A stretch of DNA of 64,000 nucleotides from BD2-11 sp965221785 (GCA_965221785.1 CBDCSR010000002.1:434001-498000); one strand, 5' to 3'; positions 49,416 through 58,797 are shown, numbered from the stretch's first letter. The notes: a model not told the origin generated them from the sequence alone. Translations and numbers: made by a program.

Positions 49416-51284
49416 TCAGGACCGCGCAGGGGACCGGTCCGGATCGGCCGCGCGCTCTCGCAGAAACGAGCGGACGGCGTCGCAGACGGCCCGGCGGCAA
49501 AGCCGGTTCCGCTCGCGGTCGGTTGCCACTTCGATGATCCTGCTCCCTCCCCGCGCGGTCGCCCGCTCGAGCGAAGATCCGAGCTCCGCCCGCGTCCGCA
49601 CCCGCTCGTGCGGCAACCCGTAGAGGGCGGCCGCGTGGGCGAAATCCAGCCCGTGCGGCGTCGCAAAGTGCCGGGTGAACGCCGGTTCGAAGTCCCGGAT
49701 GGGGAGAAAATGGAAGATACCGCCCCCGTCGTTGTTGACCAGAACGAAGATGATCTCGGCGTGGTCGCGTGCGCTCAGGAGCCCGTTCATGTCGTGGATG
49801 AACGCCAGGTCGCCGACGATGGCCAGGACCGGGCCCACTCCGCCGGCGGCGACGCCCGCGGCCGACGACAGGATGCCGTCGATGCCGCTGACTCCGCGGT
49901 TGCCGTGAACCAGAAGCGGCTTCCGGCAGGGAAAGGCGAAGGCGTCCAGGTCACGCACCGGCATGCTCGACGACACGAAGAGGGTGCTGCCGGCGGGCGC
50001 CGCGCGCACGACCTGCGCACACACGGCGCCCTCGAAGAGCTCGCCCTCCGAGGCCTCGGCGACGGCGCGCGCGGCCGCCTCCTGCGCCCGGCGCCAGAGG
50101 GCGGACCACCGCTTCCGCGACTCGTTGCCTGCGCCGGAGCGCTCGAGCCGCGCGGCCTTCGAGGCCGCATCGCCGCCGGCGCGCACGGACCCACCCGCCA
50201 TCGCCGTGCACAGCGCTTCGGCGAAAGCCGCGACATCGGCGCGCAGGTAGTCGCTGGCGACGTTGAGGTGGTCCTTCCAGCGATCCCCGGCATCGATCAC
50301 CCACTGCTCGCCTCCCGCTTCCTCCAGGAGCGACAGCAGATTCGCGGAGGTAGGGCTCGCGCCGAGACGCAGCACCAGCTCGGGGCGCAGCGCCTCCCGC
50401 GTGGGCGCGTCCCCGAGGAAGAGGTCGTAGCCGCCGATGCGCAGCGCCCCCTCGGCGTCTCCGAAGCGGGCCCCGGAGAGGGCATCGGAAAGAAGCGGAT
50501 AGCCGGTCGCGGCGGCGAGGACTTTCGCGGCGGGCCCGTCGCGCTCCGGCTCGGGCGAGGGACCTGCCACAATCAGGCCGCGATCGACCTCCCGCACCCG
50601 CGCGGCAAGCCCGGTCAGCGGGCCGGCGGGCGGTGCGGAGCGGCGTACCGCGATGCGGGTGAGAGACGCCGCTCCCGGGCGGCCCCGCGCGGCCAGCGGA
50701 TGCGCGGCGGCGAACCCGTCCGGAATGTCACCGGGGAGGGGGGTGGGCGCGAGCGGCTTTGCGAACGGCAGGTTCACGTGCACGGGGCCGGCGGGGCGGC
50801 CCAGAGCGGAGGCGACCGCGCGCGCCGCCAGCGCCCGCAGATGGACGAGCGCCCCCTCCGCCGCCTCGGGCGGCGCAGCCTCCACGAAATCGCGGACATG
50901 CCCGCCGAATATCCCGGCCTGGTCGATCGCCTGGTTCGCGTCCGCGCCCCGCAACCTGTGCGGGCGGTCGGCGGTCAGCAGCAGGAGGGGCGCCTCGCTG
51001 TACGATGCCTCGACCACGGCCGGAAAGAGGTTGGCGACTGCGGTCCCCGAGGTGGTGATCACTGCGGCGGGCCGCCGGGCACGCTTGCCCACTCCGAGCG
51101 CGAAGAATGCCGCCGACCGCTCGTCCAGGTGAGTGAAGACACGCAATCGCTCGTCCGCCGCGGCTGCCATGACCAGCGGAGCGGAGCGGTAGCCGGGCGC
51201 CAGCACGACCTCGCGCACGCCGGCGCGCACCAACTCGTCCAGCAGGGCGCCGGCCCACATCAGGTTCCGGTTCGGACCGGTCAA
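49416..51284 (-). CDS. menD: SEPHCHC synthase MenD
   Basis: TPP-dependent enzyme that adds a succinyl semialdehyde unit to isochorismate. TTG 51284 is preferred because the family N-terminus begins PNRNLMWA; the only later Met (51260) would remove it. With this start Glu55 (HLDERSAAF) and Arg33 fall at the same numbers as in E. coli MenD, but residue 32 is Tyr (PGYRS) where the family has Ser. The TPP site is IVGDLAFIHDMNGL with NNDGGGIFHFLP. 622 residues, somewhat longer than usual. It follows menF by 13 bases. Confidence 0.91.
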   Translation of the reverse strand: MTGPNRNLMWAGALLDELVRAGVREVVLAPGYRSAPLVMAAAADERLRVFTHLDERSAAFFALGVGKRARRPAAVITTSGTAVANLFPAVVEASYSEAPLLLLTADRPHRLRGADANQAIDQAGIFGGHVRDFVEAAPPEAAEGALVHLRALAARAVASALGRPAGPVHVNLPFAKPLAPTPLPGDIPDGFAAAHPLAARGRPGAASLTRIAVRRSAPPAGPLTGLAARVREVDRGLIVAGPSPEPERDGPAAKVLAAATGYPLLSDALSGARFGDAEGALRIGGYDLFLGDAPTREALRPELVLRLGASPTSANLLSLLEEAGGEQWVIDAGDRWKDHLNVASDYLRADVAAFAEALCTAMAGGSVRAGGDAASKAARLERSGAGNESRKRWSALWRRAQEAAARAVAEASEGELFEGAVCAQVVRAAPAGSTLFVSSSMPVRDLDAFAFPCRKPLLVHGNRGVSGIDGILSSAAGVAAGGVGPVLAIVGDLAFIHDMNGLLSARDHAEIIFVLVNNDGGGIFHFLPIRDFEPAFTRHFATPHGLDFAHAAALYGLPHERVRTRAELGSSLERATARGGSRIIEVATDRERNRLCRRAVCDAVRSFLRERAADPDRSPARS

Positions 51285-51297
51285 CTTCCGACGCCGC

Positions 51298-52677
51298 TCA
51301 GCGGATCCCGCGGGCCCCGGCCGCGTCCAGCGCGCGCAGCACCGGCTCGAACTTGATCCCCGTCTCGTCCCACTCCTCATCGGGATTCGAACCGGGCACG
51401 ATTCCGGCGCCGGCGAAGAGCCGCCAGGTGGTCGAGCGCGCCACTGCGGTGCGCAGCGCCGGCACGAAGACCCCGTCGCCGCGGGTGTCGAACCACCCCA
51501 TCGGGCCCGCGTACCATCCGCGCTCGAAGGGTTCGTGCCTGGAGAGCAGGTCCAGCGCCGCATCCCGGGGCAGACCGCACACCGCGGGCGTCGGGTGGAG
51601 GGCCGCCAACAGATCCAGCACCGAGGGGCCGGGCCGCAAGACCGCCCTGATGCGCGTCTCCAGGTGCTGGATGCGGGCCAGTGTGAGGACGTGCGGTTCG
51701 GCCTCGGCTTCGACCGTGCGACACAGCGGCTCCAGGCGCGCCACCATGTCCCTCACGGTGAACGCGTGCTCGACGCGGTCCTTCGCGCTGTTCAGGAGCT
51801 GACGGGCCAGGGCACGCTGCTCCTCATCGGTCGCGCCGCGGGACACCGAGCCGGCGACCGCGGTCGCGCGGAAACGGTCACCGCGTACCAGGGCGAGCGC
51901 CTCCGGGGTGGCTCCGACGATCGGCGACCCGGCCTCGGGCTCGAAGAGGAAGACATGGGCATCGGCGTTTTCGCTGCGCAGGTACGCGAGCACGTCCACC
52001 GGATCGATGGCGCCTGTGGTGGACACGTCGAGAATCCGCGCCAGCACCGCCTTTTCCATCCGGCCGTCCTCGATGGCCGAAAGGATCTCCTCGACCGCCC
52101 GCTGCCAGTTCCGGCGCCCCGACCGCAACCGGGCGGCGGGATGCAGCGCCCGAAGATCCCCGTTTCGAGCAGCCCGGGCCACACCCTTGAGCGTATGGTC
52201 GAGCCGCGCTCGCAGCCGCCCGCGCACAGTCGTCACGTCCTCCCCGGGGGCCACCAGTGCCTGGGCGGTGAGGCGCACGGCCTCCCCGTCATGTTCGAGC
52301 TCCAGCTCCGGAAGAACGAAGCGCGCGCGCGGGTACGCGGCCCAGAAATCGCGCGGTACGTGATCGTCCCGGAAGGAGAAGCCTCCGTAGAAGCGCAGCG
52401 CGGGCTCCCGCCCCGCACCTCGCCATCCGTTCCCGTTCTCGCGTCGCGCAAACCGTGCAGCACGATCCTGAATCTCCAGGAAGCGATCCCGCGGCCCGGC
52501 CCCGGAATGAACCACCAGGGACTCGAGTTCCCCGACATGGGCCAGCCAGCCCCGGCCTCGCGCCCAGAAGCCCCGCGGGTGGCCCTGGCCCCATCTCAGG
52601 AATGCAGCGGGCTCGACGCGACTCTGCTCGACGGTTTCGCGAACCGGCACGAAGCGCGGGGGTGCCTGTAGTCTCAT
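51298..52677 (-). CDS. menF: Isochorismate synthase MenF
   Basis: Chorismate-utilising enzyme that makes isochorismate, the first step towards menaquinone. The C-terminal 280 residues carry the chorismate-binding core: MEKAVLARI, IVGATPEALALV, LHPTPAVCGLP, ERGWYAGPMGWFD, and FAGAGIVPGSNPDEEWDET with the metal-binding Glu. ATG 52677 is preferred (459 residues); an upstream start would add 23 basic residues. It is first of the men operon and divergent from the Tat-exported aminotransferase. Confidence 0.93.
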   Translation of the reverse strand: MRLQAPPRFVPVRETVEQSRVEPAAFLRWGQGHPRGFWARGRGWLAHVGELESLVVHSGAGPRDRFLEIQDRAARFARRENGNGWRGAGREPALRFYGGFSFRDDHVPRDFWAAYPRARFVLPELELEHDGEAVRLTAQALVAPGEDVTTVRGRLRARLDHTLKGVARAARNGDLRALHPAARLRSGRRNWQRAVEEILSAIEDGRMEKAVLARILDVSTTGAIDPVDVLAYLRSENADAHVFLFEPEAGSPIVGATPEALALVRGDRFRATAVAGSVSRGATDEEQRALARQLLNSAKDRVEHAFTVRDMVARLEPLCRTVEAEAEPHVLTLARIQHLETRIRAVLRPGPSVLDLLAALHPTPAVCGLPRDAALDLLSRHEPFERGWYAGPMGWFDTRGDGVFVPALRTAVARSTTWRLFAGAGIVPGSNPDEEWDETGIKFEPVLRALDAAGARGIR

Positions 52678-52894
52678 GTCTCCGGTACGTGGCCTCCGTG
52701 GCCCCCGCGGGAGCGTGCCCGCGACGGTTTGTGCTTCACCATGCACGGCCGCTGGCCGGCCAGCGGCCAGAGCGCCGGAAAACGTTCACTGTGCTCGCGA
52801 TGACGTGCAAGGGGGGCGCGTTGCCCCGCAATCCGCGCGCGTCTATCATCAGCCGGGTTTTCGCCTTGTCCCATCTCTCCCCATGAGGAACCCG

Positions 52895-54022
52895 ATGGAC
52901 CGCAGACTTTTCGTTCGTTCCGGCGCCACCCTCGGAGCCCTCGGCATGGGAGGCCTCGGCTTCCCCCGCTTCGCGAGCGCCACCTGGTCCCCCAGGCTCC
53001 AGACCGACGGAGCCATCCGCATGAACTCCAACGAGAACCCGCTGGGGCTCTCGCCGGCGGCCCGCCAGGCCGTCATCGACAACCTCGACCTCGCGAACCG
53101 CTATCCGGGCGACCTGATCGGGCAACTCAGCGACAGGATGTGCGCCTACTACGGCATCACGGCGGACCAGTTGGTGCTCGGGGCGGGCTCCACCGAGATC
53201 CTGCAGATGATCGTGCAGGCATATGCGTCGCCGCTTCGCAAGCTGGTGCTCGCCGAGCCCACCTTCGAGGACGTGAACGATTATCGCGACACCTATCCGT
53301 ACGACGTGGTGGCCGTCCCCCTCACCTCGAAGTACGAGCACGACCTGAACCGCATGCGGGAGGAGTCCGAGAAGGACAGCCGCCCGGCCATGGTCTACGT
53401 CTGCAACCCCAACAACCCCACGGGCACCATCACCTCCAGCGCCGAACTCGACAACTGGATCGCGGACGCGCCCGAGCACGTGCTCTTCCTGATGGACGAA
53501 GCGTACTTCGAGTACGTGGAAGACGCCGCGTACTGGTCCGCTCTCAAGTGGGTGCACGACCGCCCCAACGTGATCGTGGTGCGCACCTTCTCCAAGATCT
53601 ACGGGATGGCGGGGCTGCGCCTGGGCTTCGGCATCGCGCACCCGCACGCGGTCCGGCGCTTGCAGGACTTCGCGATACACAGCAGCGCCAACCAGCTGGC
53701 GCTGGCGGCCGGCATCGCCTGCTTCGGCGACGAGGAGCTGATGGCAAAGAGCCGCGAGGTGAACCGGGAGGCCCGCGAGGTCACCGAGACCTGCCTGGAT
53801 GAACTGGGTCTCGAGTATCTGCCCACCCACGGCAATTTCCTGATGCACCGCATCAGCGGGGATCTGGACACCTACATCAACCGCATGAGCGAGGCGGGCC
53901 TCCTGGTGGGCCGCAGGTTCCCGCCCATGCTCGACTACAACCGCCTCTCCTTCTCCCTCCCCGAGCACATGGAGCAGTGGGCCGAGACCCTGCGCGACTT
54001 CCGCGGAAAGGGCTGGGTGTAG
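52895..54022 (+). CDS. Tat-exported histidinol-phosphate aminotransferase-like PLP enzyme
   Basis: Fold-type I aminotransferase of 375 residues similar to HisC. Motifs: NSNENPLGLSPAA, VCNPNNPTGTITS, the PLP Asp/Tyr in LMDEAYFEYV and the Schiff-base Lys in RTFSKIYGMAGLRLGF. The N-terminus reads MDRRLFVRSGATLGALGMGG, a twin-arginine signal, so the folded holoenzyme is probably exported to the periplasm. GAGGAA lies seven bases before ATG 52895; ATG 52883 is the alternative. It is not among his genes, so a role in histidine synthesis is unlikely. Confidence 0.87.
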   Translation: MDRRLFVRSGATLGALGMGGLGFPRFASATWSPRLQTDGAIRMNSNENPLGLSPAARQAVIDNLDLANRYPGDLIGQLSDRMCAYYGITADQLVLGAGSTEILQMIVQAYASPLRKLVLAEPTFEDVNDYRDTYPYDVVAVPLTSKYEHDLNRMREESEKDSRPAMVYVCNPNNPTGTITSSAELDNWIADAPEHVLFLMDEAYFEYVEDAAYWSALKWVHDRPNVIVVRTFSKIYGMAGLRLGFGIAHPHAVRRLQDFAIHSSANQLALAAGIACFGDEELMAKSREVNREAREVTETCLDELGLEYLPTHGNFLMHRISGDLDTYINRMSEAGLLVGRRFPPMLDYNRLSFSLPEHMEQWAETLRDFRGKGWV

Positions 54023-54028
54023 TCCCCC

Positions 54029-55003
54029 GTGACCGACAGCCAGGACATATCCGAGCGTCCGCCCGGCCCGGAGGTCGGGCGGCCCACGGCCACCGTTCGA
54101 GAGACGGTCCCGCGGCGGGTCCCCTCCACGCGCTCCTTCCCCACCTTCGGGAAGGCCCTTTGGCTGGTGGTGCTGGTGCTGGTGCTCCAGGTAACGGTCG
54201 GGTTGTCGTTAACCCTGCTCGACCCGACGCCGGGAGCTTACAGCCAACACCCGTTCATGCTTGGCCTCGGGAACGTGCTCGCGTTCGGTCTGGTGATTCT
54301 GGGCGCCACGGCGAGCAGCGGCGTCGGCTTCCGCGAACCGTATCCGCTCTCGGCGGTTTCCGCACGGGTATTCGTCCTCACCGCCGTTCTCATCCTCGGC
54401 ACGGCCATTCTGCTCTCCGAGGTCGACAACCTGACTCGGCTGGTCTTCCCGCCGCCCGCGGTCCTGGCAGAGGCGTTCGAAGGACTTCTGGACACCGGAG
54501 CGCGCCCCTTCAGCAGCTTCTTCCTCCTTGTGGTCGTCGCGCCGGTGACCGAGGAAGTGCTTTTCAGAGGCCTCATTCTGAGGGGCTTCCTCGCCAACTA
54601 CTCGAAGAGACGCGCCATCCTGCTCTCCGCGCTGCTCTTCGCCGTGATGCACACCAACCCGTGGCAGCTCATCCCCGCCTTCGTCGCCGGCGTGCTGCTG
54701 GCCTGGCTGCTGATCGAGACAGGATCGCTGCTGCCCTGCCTTTTCGCGCATGCGGTCGCCAACGGCACGGCCTGGCTCGCCGGGCTCACCACGGTGGAGA
54801 TTCCCGGCTTCACGAGCGGAATGGAGGATGCCGTGCAGTTCCAGCCTTTCTGGCTGAACGCGGTGGGCGTGGCGTTGGCCGTGGGCGGCTATCTGCTCCT
54901 TCGGCGCACGTTCCGGGAGGCGGCTCGCCCGCCTGAAGATCTGTACCGCCGTCCCGGCATGACCTCCCGAACCTCATCGCTCCGCGCGAGGAGCCGCCGA
55001 TGA
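54029..55003 (+). CDS. CPBP-family intramembrane metalloprotease
   Basis: A 324-residue multi-pass protein of the CPBP (CAAX protease/bacteriocin-processing, formerly Abi) family. The catalytic motifs are in order: TEEVLFRGLILRGFL (EExxxR), FAVMHTNPWQ (FxxxH) and LFAHAVANGT. About eight membrane spans; both termini are basic and polar. GTG 54029 follows the aminotransferase stop by six bases. The end overlaps the DUF4212 gene by four bases. Substrate unknown. Confidence 0.87.
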   Translation: MTDSQDISERPPGPEVGRPTATVRETVPRRVPSTRSFPTFGKALWLVVLVLVLQVTVGLSLTLLDPTPGAYSQHPFMLGLGNVLAFGLVILGATASSGVGFREPYPLSAVSARVFVLTAVLILGTAILLSEVDNLTRLVFPPPAVLAEAFEGLLDTGARPFSSFFLLVVVAPVTEEVLFRGLILRGFLANYSKRRAILLSALLFAVMHTNPWQLIPAFVAGVLLAWLLIETGSLLPCLFAHAVANGTAWLAGLTTVEIPGFTSGMEDAVQFQPFWLNAVGVALAVGGYLLLRRTFREAARPPEDLYRRPGMTSRTSSLRARSRR

Positions 55004-55269
55004 CCTCTCCCCCATCCGTCCGACCGGGATACTGGACCGCCAACCTGCGCTACCTGGCGATCCTGCTCTCGATCTGGTTCCTGGTGTCGTTCGGCTGCGG
55101 CATCCTGTTCGCGGACGCGCTCAACGGCTTCCGGATCCCCGGATCGGGATTCAAGGTGGGGTTCTGGTTCGCCCAGCAGGGAGCCATCTACGCCTTCCTG
55201 GTGCTCATCTTCGTCTACGTCCGGCTGATGAACCGCCTCGACCGGGAATACGGAGTGGAAGAGGAATGA
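55000..55269 (+). CDS. DUF4212 small subunit of a sodium/solute symporter
   Basis: An 89-residue protein with two membrane spans (LAILLSIWFLVSFGCGILFAD and a second around residues 54-75) and the DUF4212 pattern GFKVGFWFAQQGAIYAFLVLIFVYV. Such proteins are regularly encoded just before an SSS-family symporter and are taken as its small subunit. ATG 55000 overlaps the CPBP gene; the symporter starts 13 bases after this stop. Confidence 0.9.
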   Translation: MTSPPSVRPGYWTANLRYLAILLSIWFLVSFGCGILFADALNGFRIPGSGFKVGFWFAQQGAIYAFLVLIFVYVRLMNRLDREYGVEEE

Positions 55270-55282
55270 GGGGGGCGGCCCG

Positions 55283-57004
55283 ATGAACGTTCAGGCCTGG
55301 ACCTTCACCCTGGTCGCGATTTCGTTCGCCCTCTACATCGGCGTGGCCGTGTGGTCGCGGGCGAACACCACCCGCGACTTCTATGTGGCGGGCAAGGGCG
55401 TCCCCCCGCTGGCCAACGGCATGGCGACCGCCGCCGACTGGATGTCGGCCGCGTCGTTCATTTCGATGGCCGGGCTGATCGCGTTCCTGGGATACGACGG
55501 CTCGGTGTACCTGATGGGGTGGACGGGCGGATACGTGCTGCTGGCGCTGCTGCTGGCCCCCTACCTGCGCAAGTTCGGGCGCTATACCGTCCCCGACTTC
55601 GTGGGCGACCGCTACTACTCGAAGACGGCGCGGGTGGTGGCCGTGGTGTGCGCCATCTTCATCTCGTTCACCTACGTGGCCGGCCAGATGCGCGGGGTGG
55701 GCATCGTCTTCAGCCGCTTCCTCGAGGTGCCGATCGAGTGGGGCGTGGCGATCGGCATGGCCATCGTCTTCTTCTACGCCGTGCTCGGCGGCATGAAGGG
55801 CATCACCTACACGCAGGTGGCGCAGTACTGCGTGCTCATCTTCGCCTACATGGTGCCCGCGATCTTTCTCTCGATCCTCATCACCGGCAACGCCGTTCCC
55901 CAACTCGGCCTGGGCGGCGCCGACCTGGTGAGCGGAGAGTACCTGCTGGACCGGCTCGACGGGCTCCACGAACAACTGGGCTTCGCGGCCTACACCGACG
56001 GCTCCAAGTCGACGCTGGACGTGTTCGCGATCACGGCGGCGCTGATGGTGGGGACGGCGGGGCTACCGCATGTGATCATCCGCTTCTACACGGTTCCGCG
56101 CGTGCGCGACGCCAGGATTTCGGCGGGATGGGCGCTGCTCTTCATCGCCATTCTGTACACGACGGCACCCGCGGTAGCGGTCTTCGCGCGCACCAACCTG
56201 CTCAACACCGTGTCGGAGCAGCCCTACGAGGCGGTTCCGGAGTGGTTCACCACCTGGGAGAACACCGACCTGATCGCCTACGAGGACCACAACGGCGACG
56301 GGCTCATCCAGTTCGTCGGCCCGGATGCCGTCGATGGCTCGGGGCAACCGGTGCAGAACGAACTCACCATCGACCGCGACATCATGGTGCTGGCCAACCC
56401 GGAGATCGCGGGGCTGCCGGCCTGGGTGGTCGGGCTGGTGGCGGCCGGCGGGCTCGCGGCGGCGCTCTCCACGGCCGCGGGACTGCTCCTCGTGGTCTCC
56501 TCGGCCATCAGCCACGACCTGCTCAAGGGGGTCTTCCGGCCCGGCATTTCCGAGCGAGGCGAGCTGGTATGGGCTCGCGTCAGCGCGGCCTTTGCGGTCG
56601 TGCTGGCCGGCTACCTGGGGATCAACCCGCCGGGCTTCGTCGCCCAGGTGGTGGCGTTCGCCTTCGGGCTGGCCGCGGCCTCGTTCTTCCCCGCCATCAT
56701 CCTCGGCATCTTCTCGAGGCGGATGAACCGGGAGGGCGCGATCGCCGGGATGATCTCGGGAATCGCCTTCACGGCCGCCTACATCATCTATTTCAACTAC
56801 GTGAATCCCGGGGCCAACACGCCCGACAACTGGTTTCTCGGGATTTCGCCGGAGGGCATCGGGTTCGTGGGCATGCTGATCAACTTCGCGGTCTCGGTTA
56901 CGGTGTCCCGTTTCAACCCTCCACCGCCCGAGGAGGTGGGCCGGCTGGTAGAGAACATCCGGGTGCCGAAGGGCTCGGGACCCGCGCACGAGGTGTCGGC
57001 ATGA
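55283..57004 (+). CDS. SSS-family sodium:solute symporter, acetate/carboxylate type
   Basis: A 573-residue sodium symporter with about 13 spans. SSS markers: RDFYVAGKGVPPLANGMATAADWMSAASFISMAG, TYVAGQMRGVGIVFSRFLEVP and GLAAALSTAAGLLLVVSSAISHDL. It belongs to the ActP-like subgroup that pairs with DUF4212. A charged periplasmic loop (about residues 310-365) contains YEDHNGDGL, which may bind calcium. ATG 55283. The stop overlaps the next gene, which suggests the transported solute is released by that lipoprotein hydrolase, for example an acyl acid or D-amino acid. Confidence 0.9.
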   Translation: MNVQAWTFTLVAISFALYIGVAVWSRANTTRDFYVAGKGVPPLANGMATAADWMSAASFISMAGLIAFLGYDGSVYLMGWTGGYVLLALLLAPYLRKFGRYTVPDFVGDRYYSKTARVVAVVCAIFISFTYVAGQMRGVGIVFSRFLEVPIEWGVAIGMAIVFFYAVLGGMKGITYTQVAQYCVLIFAYMVPAIFLSILITGNAVPQLGLGGADLVSGEYLLDRLDGLHEQLGFAAYTDGSKSTLDVFAITAALMVGTAGLPHVIIRFYTVPRVRDARISAGWALLFIAILYTTAPAVAVFARTNLLNTVSEQPYEAVPEWFTTWENTDLIAYEDHNGDGLIQFVGPDAVDGSGQPVQNELTIDRDIMVLANPEIAGLPAWVVGLVAAGGLAAALSTAAGLLLVVSSAISHDLLKGVFRPGISERGELVWARVSAAFAVVLAGYLGINPPGFVAQVVAFAFGLAAASFFPAIILGIFSRRMNREGAIAGMISGIAFTAAYIIYFNYVNPGANTPDNWFLGISPEGIGFVGMLINFAVSVTVSRFNPPPPEEVGRLVENIRVPKGSGPAHEVSA

Positions 57005-58797
57005 GCGGCGCCAGGTGGGGGCCGGCAGCCCGCGGACCCACTCCTCCCCGCATTCGAGCGGCGATGCGTCCGCGCTGGATCGCGGCGCTCTGCGCAGGCG
57101 CGCTCTGTCTGACTGGATGCGCCGGTGATGAAAGCGGCTACGATGTGCTCATTCGCGGAGGCACCGTCTACGACGGCTCCGGCTCGCCCCCGGTGGTGGC
57201 CGACGTAGGCATCCGCGGAGACCGCATCGCTGCGCTGGGCGACCTCTCCGGCGCGCAGGCGGCGCAAGTGCTCGACGCCTCGGGGATGGCGGTATCCCCG
57301 GGTTTCATCAACATGCTCAGCTGGGCCAACGAATCGCTCATCGTGGACGGCCGCTCGCTCGGCGACATCCGCCAAGGGGTGACGCTGGAAGTCCTCGGCG
57401 AAGGCTCATCGATGGGACCGGCGAACGACGCCATGAAGGCGGACTTCCTCGATGACTTCGTGTCCTGGCTGGGCGGGAGGGAAGCCGCCGCGCGCGCCCT
57501 GGGCCTGCCGCCGGATGCGCCGCTGGAGGTGCCGTGGACAACGCTCGGCGAATACCTGAGCTTCCTCGAGCGCAAGGGCGTCGCGACCAACGTGGCCTCC
57601 TTCATGGGCGCCACCACCGCACGCATCCACGAGATCGGCTACGAGGACCGCCCCCCGACCGCGGACGAGCTGGGGCGCATGCGCGCTCTGGTGCGCGCCG
57701 CCATGGAGGAGGGCGCCGTGGGGGTGAGTTCGGCGCTCATCTACACCCCCGGCTTCTTCGCCGACACCGACGAACTGATCGCGCTCTCCGAGGTCGCCGC
57801 CGAGTACGACGGGATGTACATCTCGCACCTGCGCAGCGAGGGCGCCCGGCTGCTCGAATCGGTCGAGGAACTCATCACCATCGCGCGCGAGGCCGGCATC
57901 CGCGCCGAGATCTACCATCTCAAGGCGGCCGGACGCGAGAACTGGCACAAGTTGGAGGACGTGATCGCGCGCGTGGAACAGGTCCGCGCCGAGGGGCTCG
58001 GCATTACCGCCGACATGTACACCTACACCGCCGGCTCCACCGGGCTCGACGCCGCCATGCCGCCCTGGGTGCAGGAGGGCGGCTACGACGCTTGGGCGGA
58101 GCGCATCCGGGATCCGGAGATCCGCGCGCGTGTGGTGGAAGAGATGCGCACACCGACCGACGAGTGGGAGAACCTCCTGCTGGCATCCGGCCCCGAGGGG
58201 GCGCTGCTGGTCGGGTTCCGCAACGAGGAGCTGCGCCGCTACCAGGGCATGACCCTGGCCGAGGTGGCCGAGGAGCGCGGCACGCCGCCCGAGGAGACCG
58301 CCATCGACCTGGTGATCGAGGACGGCACCCGGGTGCAGGTCGTCTATTTCCTCATGTCCGAGGAGAACGTGCGCCGCCAGATCGCGCTGCCCTGGGTCTC
58401 CTTCGACTCGGACGCCGCGTCCATGGCCCCGGAAGGCATCTTCCTGCAAAACAGCACCCATCCGCGCGCGTACGGCAACTTCGCCCGCCTGCTGGGCAGG
58501 TACGTGCGCGAGGAAGGGGTCATCCCGCTGGAAGAGGCGGTGCGCAAGCTGACTTCGCTTCCGGCGGCCAACCTGCGCATCTCCGACCGCGGGCAACTTG
58601 CGGAAGGCTATTTCGCGGATGTCGTGGTGTTCGATCCGGCCACCATCATCGACCACGCCACCTACCAGGACGCCCACCAGCTCGCCACCGGCGTGACGCA
58701 CGTGTTCGTCAACGGCGTGATGGTGCTTGAGGACTCCGAACCCACCGGCGCGATGTCCGGCCGTTTCGTCCGCGGGCCGGGCTGGACAGGCCGTTAG
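57001..58797 (+). CDS. D-aminoacylase-like amidohydrolase lipoprotein
   Basis: Amidohydrolase-superfamily lipoprotein of up to 598 residues (lipobox LCLTGC). It matches N-acyl-D-amino-acid deacylases in LIRGGTVYDGSGSPPVVADVGIRGDRI, MYISHLRSEG, FDSDAASMAPEG and STHPRAYGNFARLLGRYVRE. The usual HxH after PGF is replaced by INMLSWANES, so a main metal site is missing or rebuilt. ATG 57001 overlaps the symporter stop; ATG 57064 would give a more typical 19-residue signal. With the symporter it probably forms a periplasmic hydrolysis and uptake unit. Confidence 0.85.
   Translation: MSGARWGPAARGPTPPRIRAAMRPRWIAALCAGALCLTGCAGDESGYDVLIRGGTVYDGSGSPPVVADVGIRGDRIAALGDLSGAQAAQVLDASGMAVSPGFINMLSWANESLIVDGRSLGDIRQGVTLEVLGEGSSMGPANDAMKADFLDDFVSWLGGREAAARALGLPPDAPLEVPWTTLGEYLSFLERKGVATNVASFMGATTARIHEIGYEDRPPTADELGRMRALVRAAMEEGAVGVSSALIYTPGFFADTDELIALSEVAAEYDGMYISHLRSEGARLLESVEELITIAREAGIRAEIYHLKAAGRENWHKLEDVIARVEQVRAEGLGITADMYTYTAGSTGLDAAMPPWVQEGGYDAWAERIRDPEIRARVVEEMRTPTDEWENLLLASGPEGALLVGFRNEELRRYQGMTLAEVAEERGTPPEETAIDLVIEDGTRVQVVYFLMSEENVRRQIALPWVSFDSDAASMAPEGIFLQNSTHPRAYGNFARLLGRYVREEGVIPLEEAVRKLTSLPAANLRISDRGQLAEGYFADVVVFDPATIIDHATYQDAHQLATGVTHVFVNGVMVLEDSEPTGAMSGRFVRGPGWTGR

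Noticed and set aside
55351..57000. Upstream part of the long frame that ends in the D-aminoacylase-like gene
   Set aside because: It overlaps the symporter in another frame and has no homology before the lipoprotein signal; the real gene starts at 57001 or 57064.
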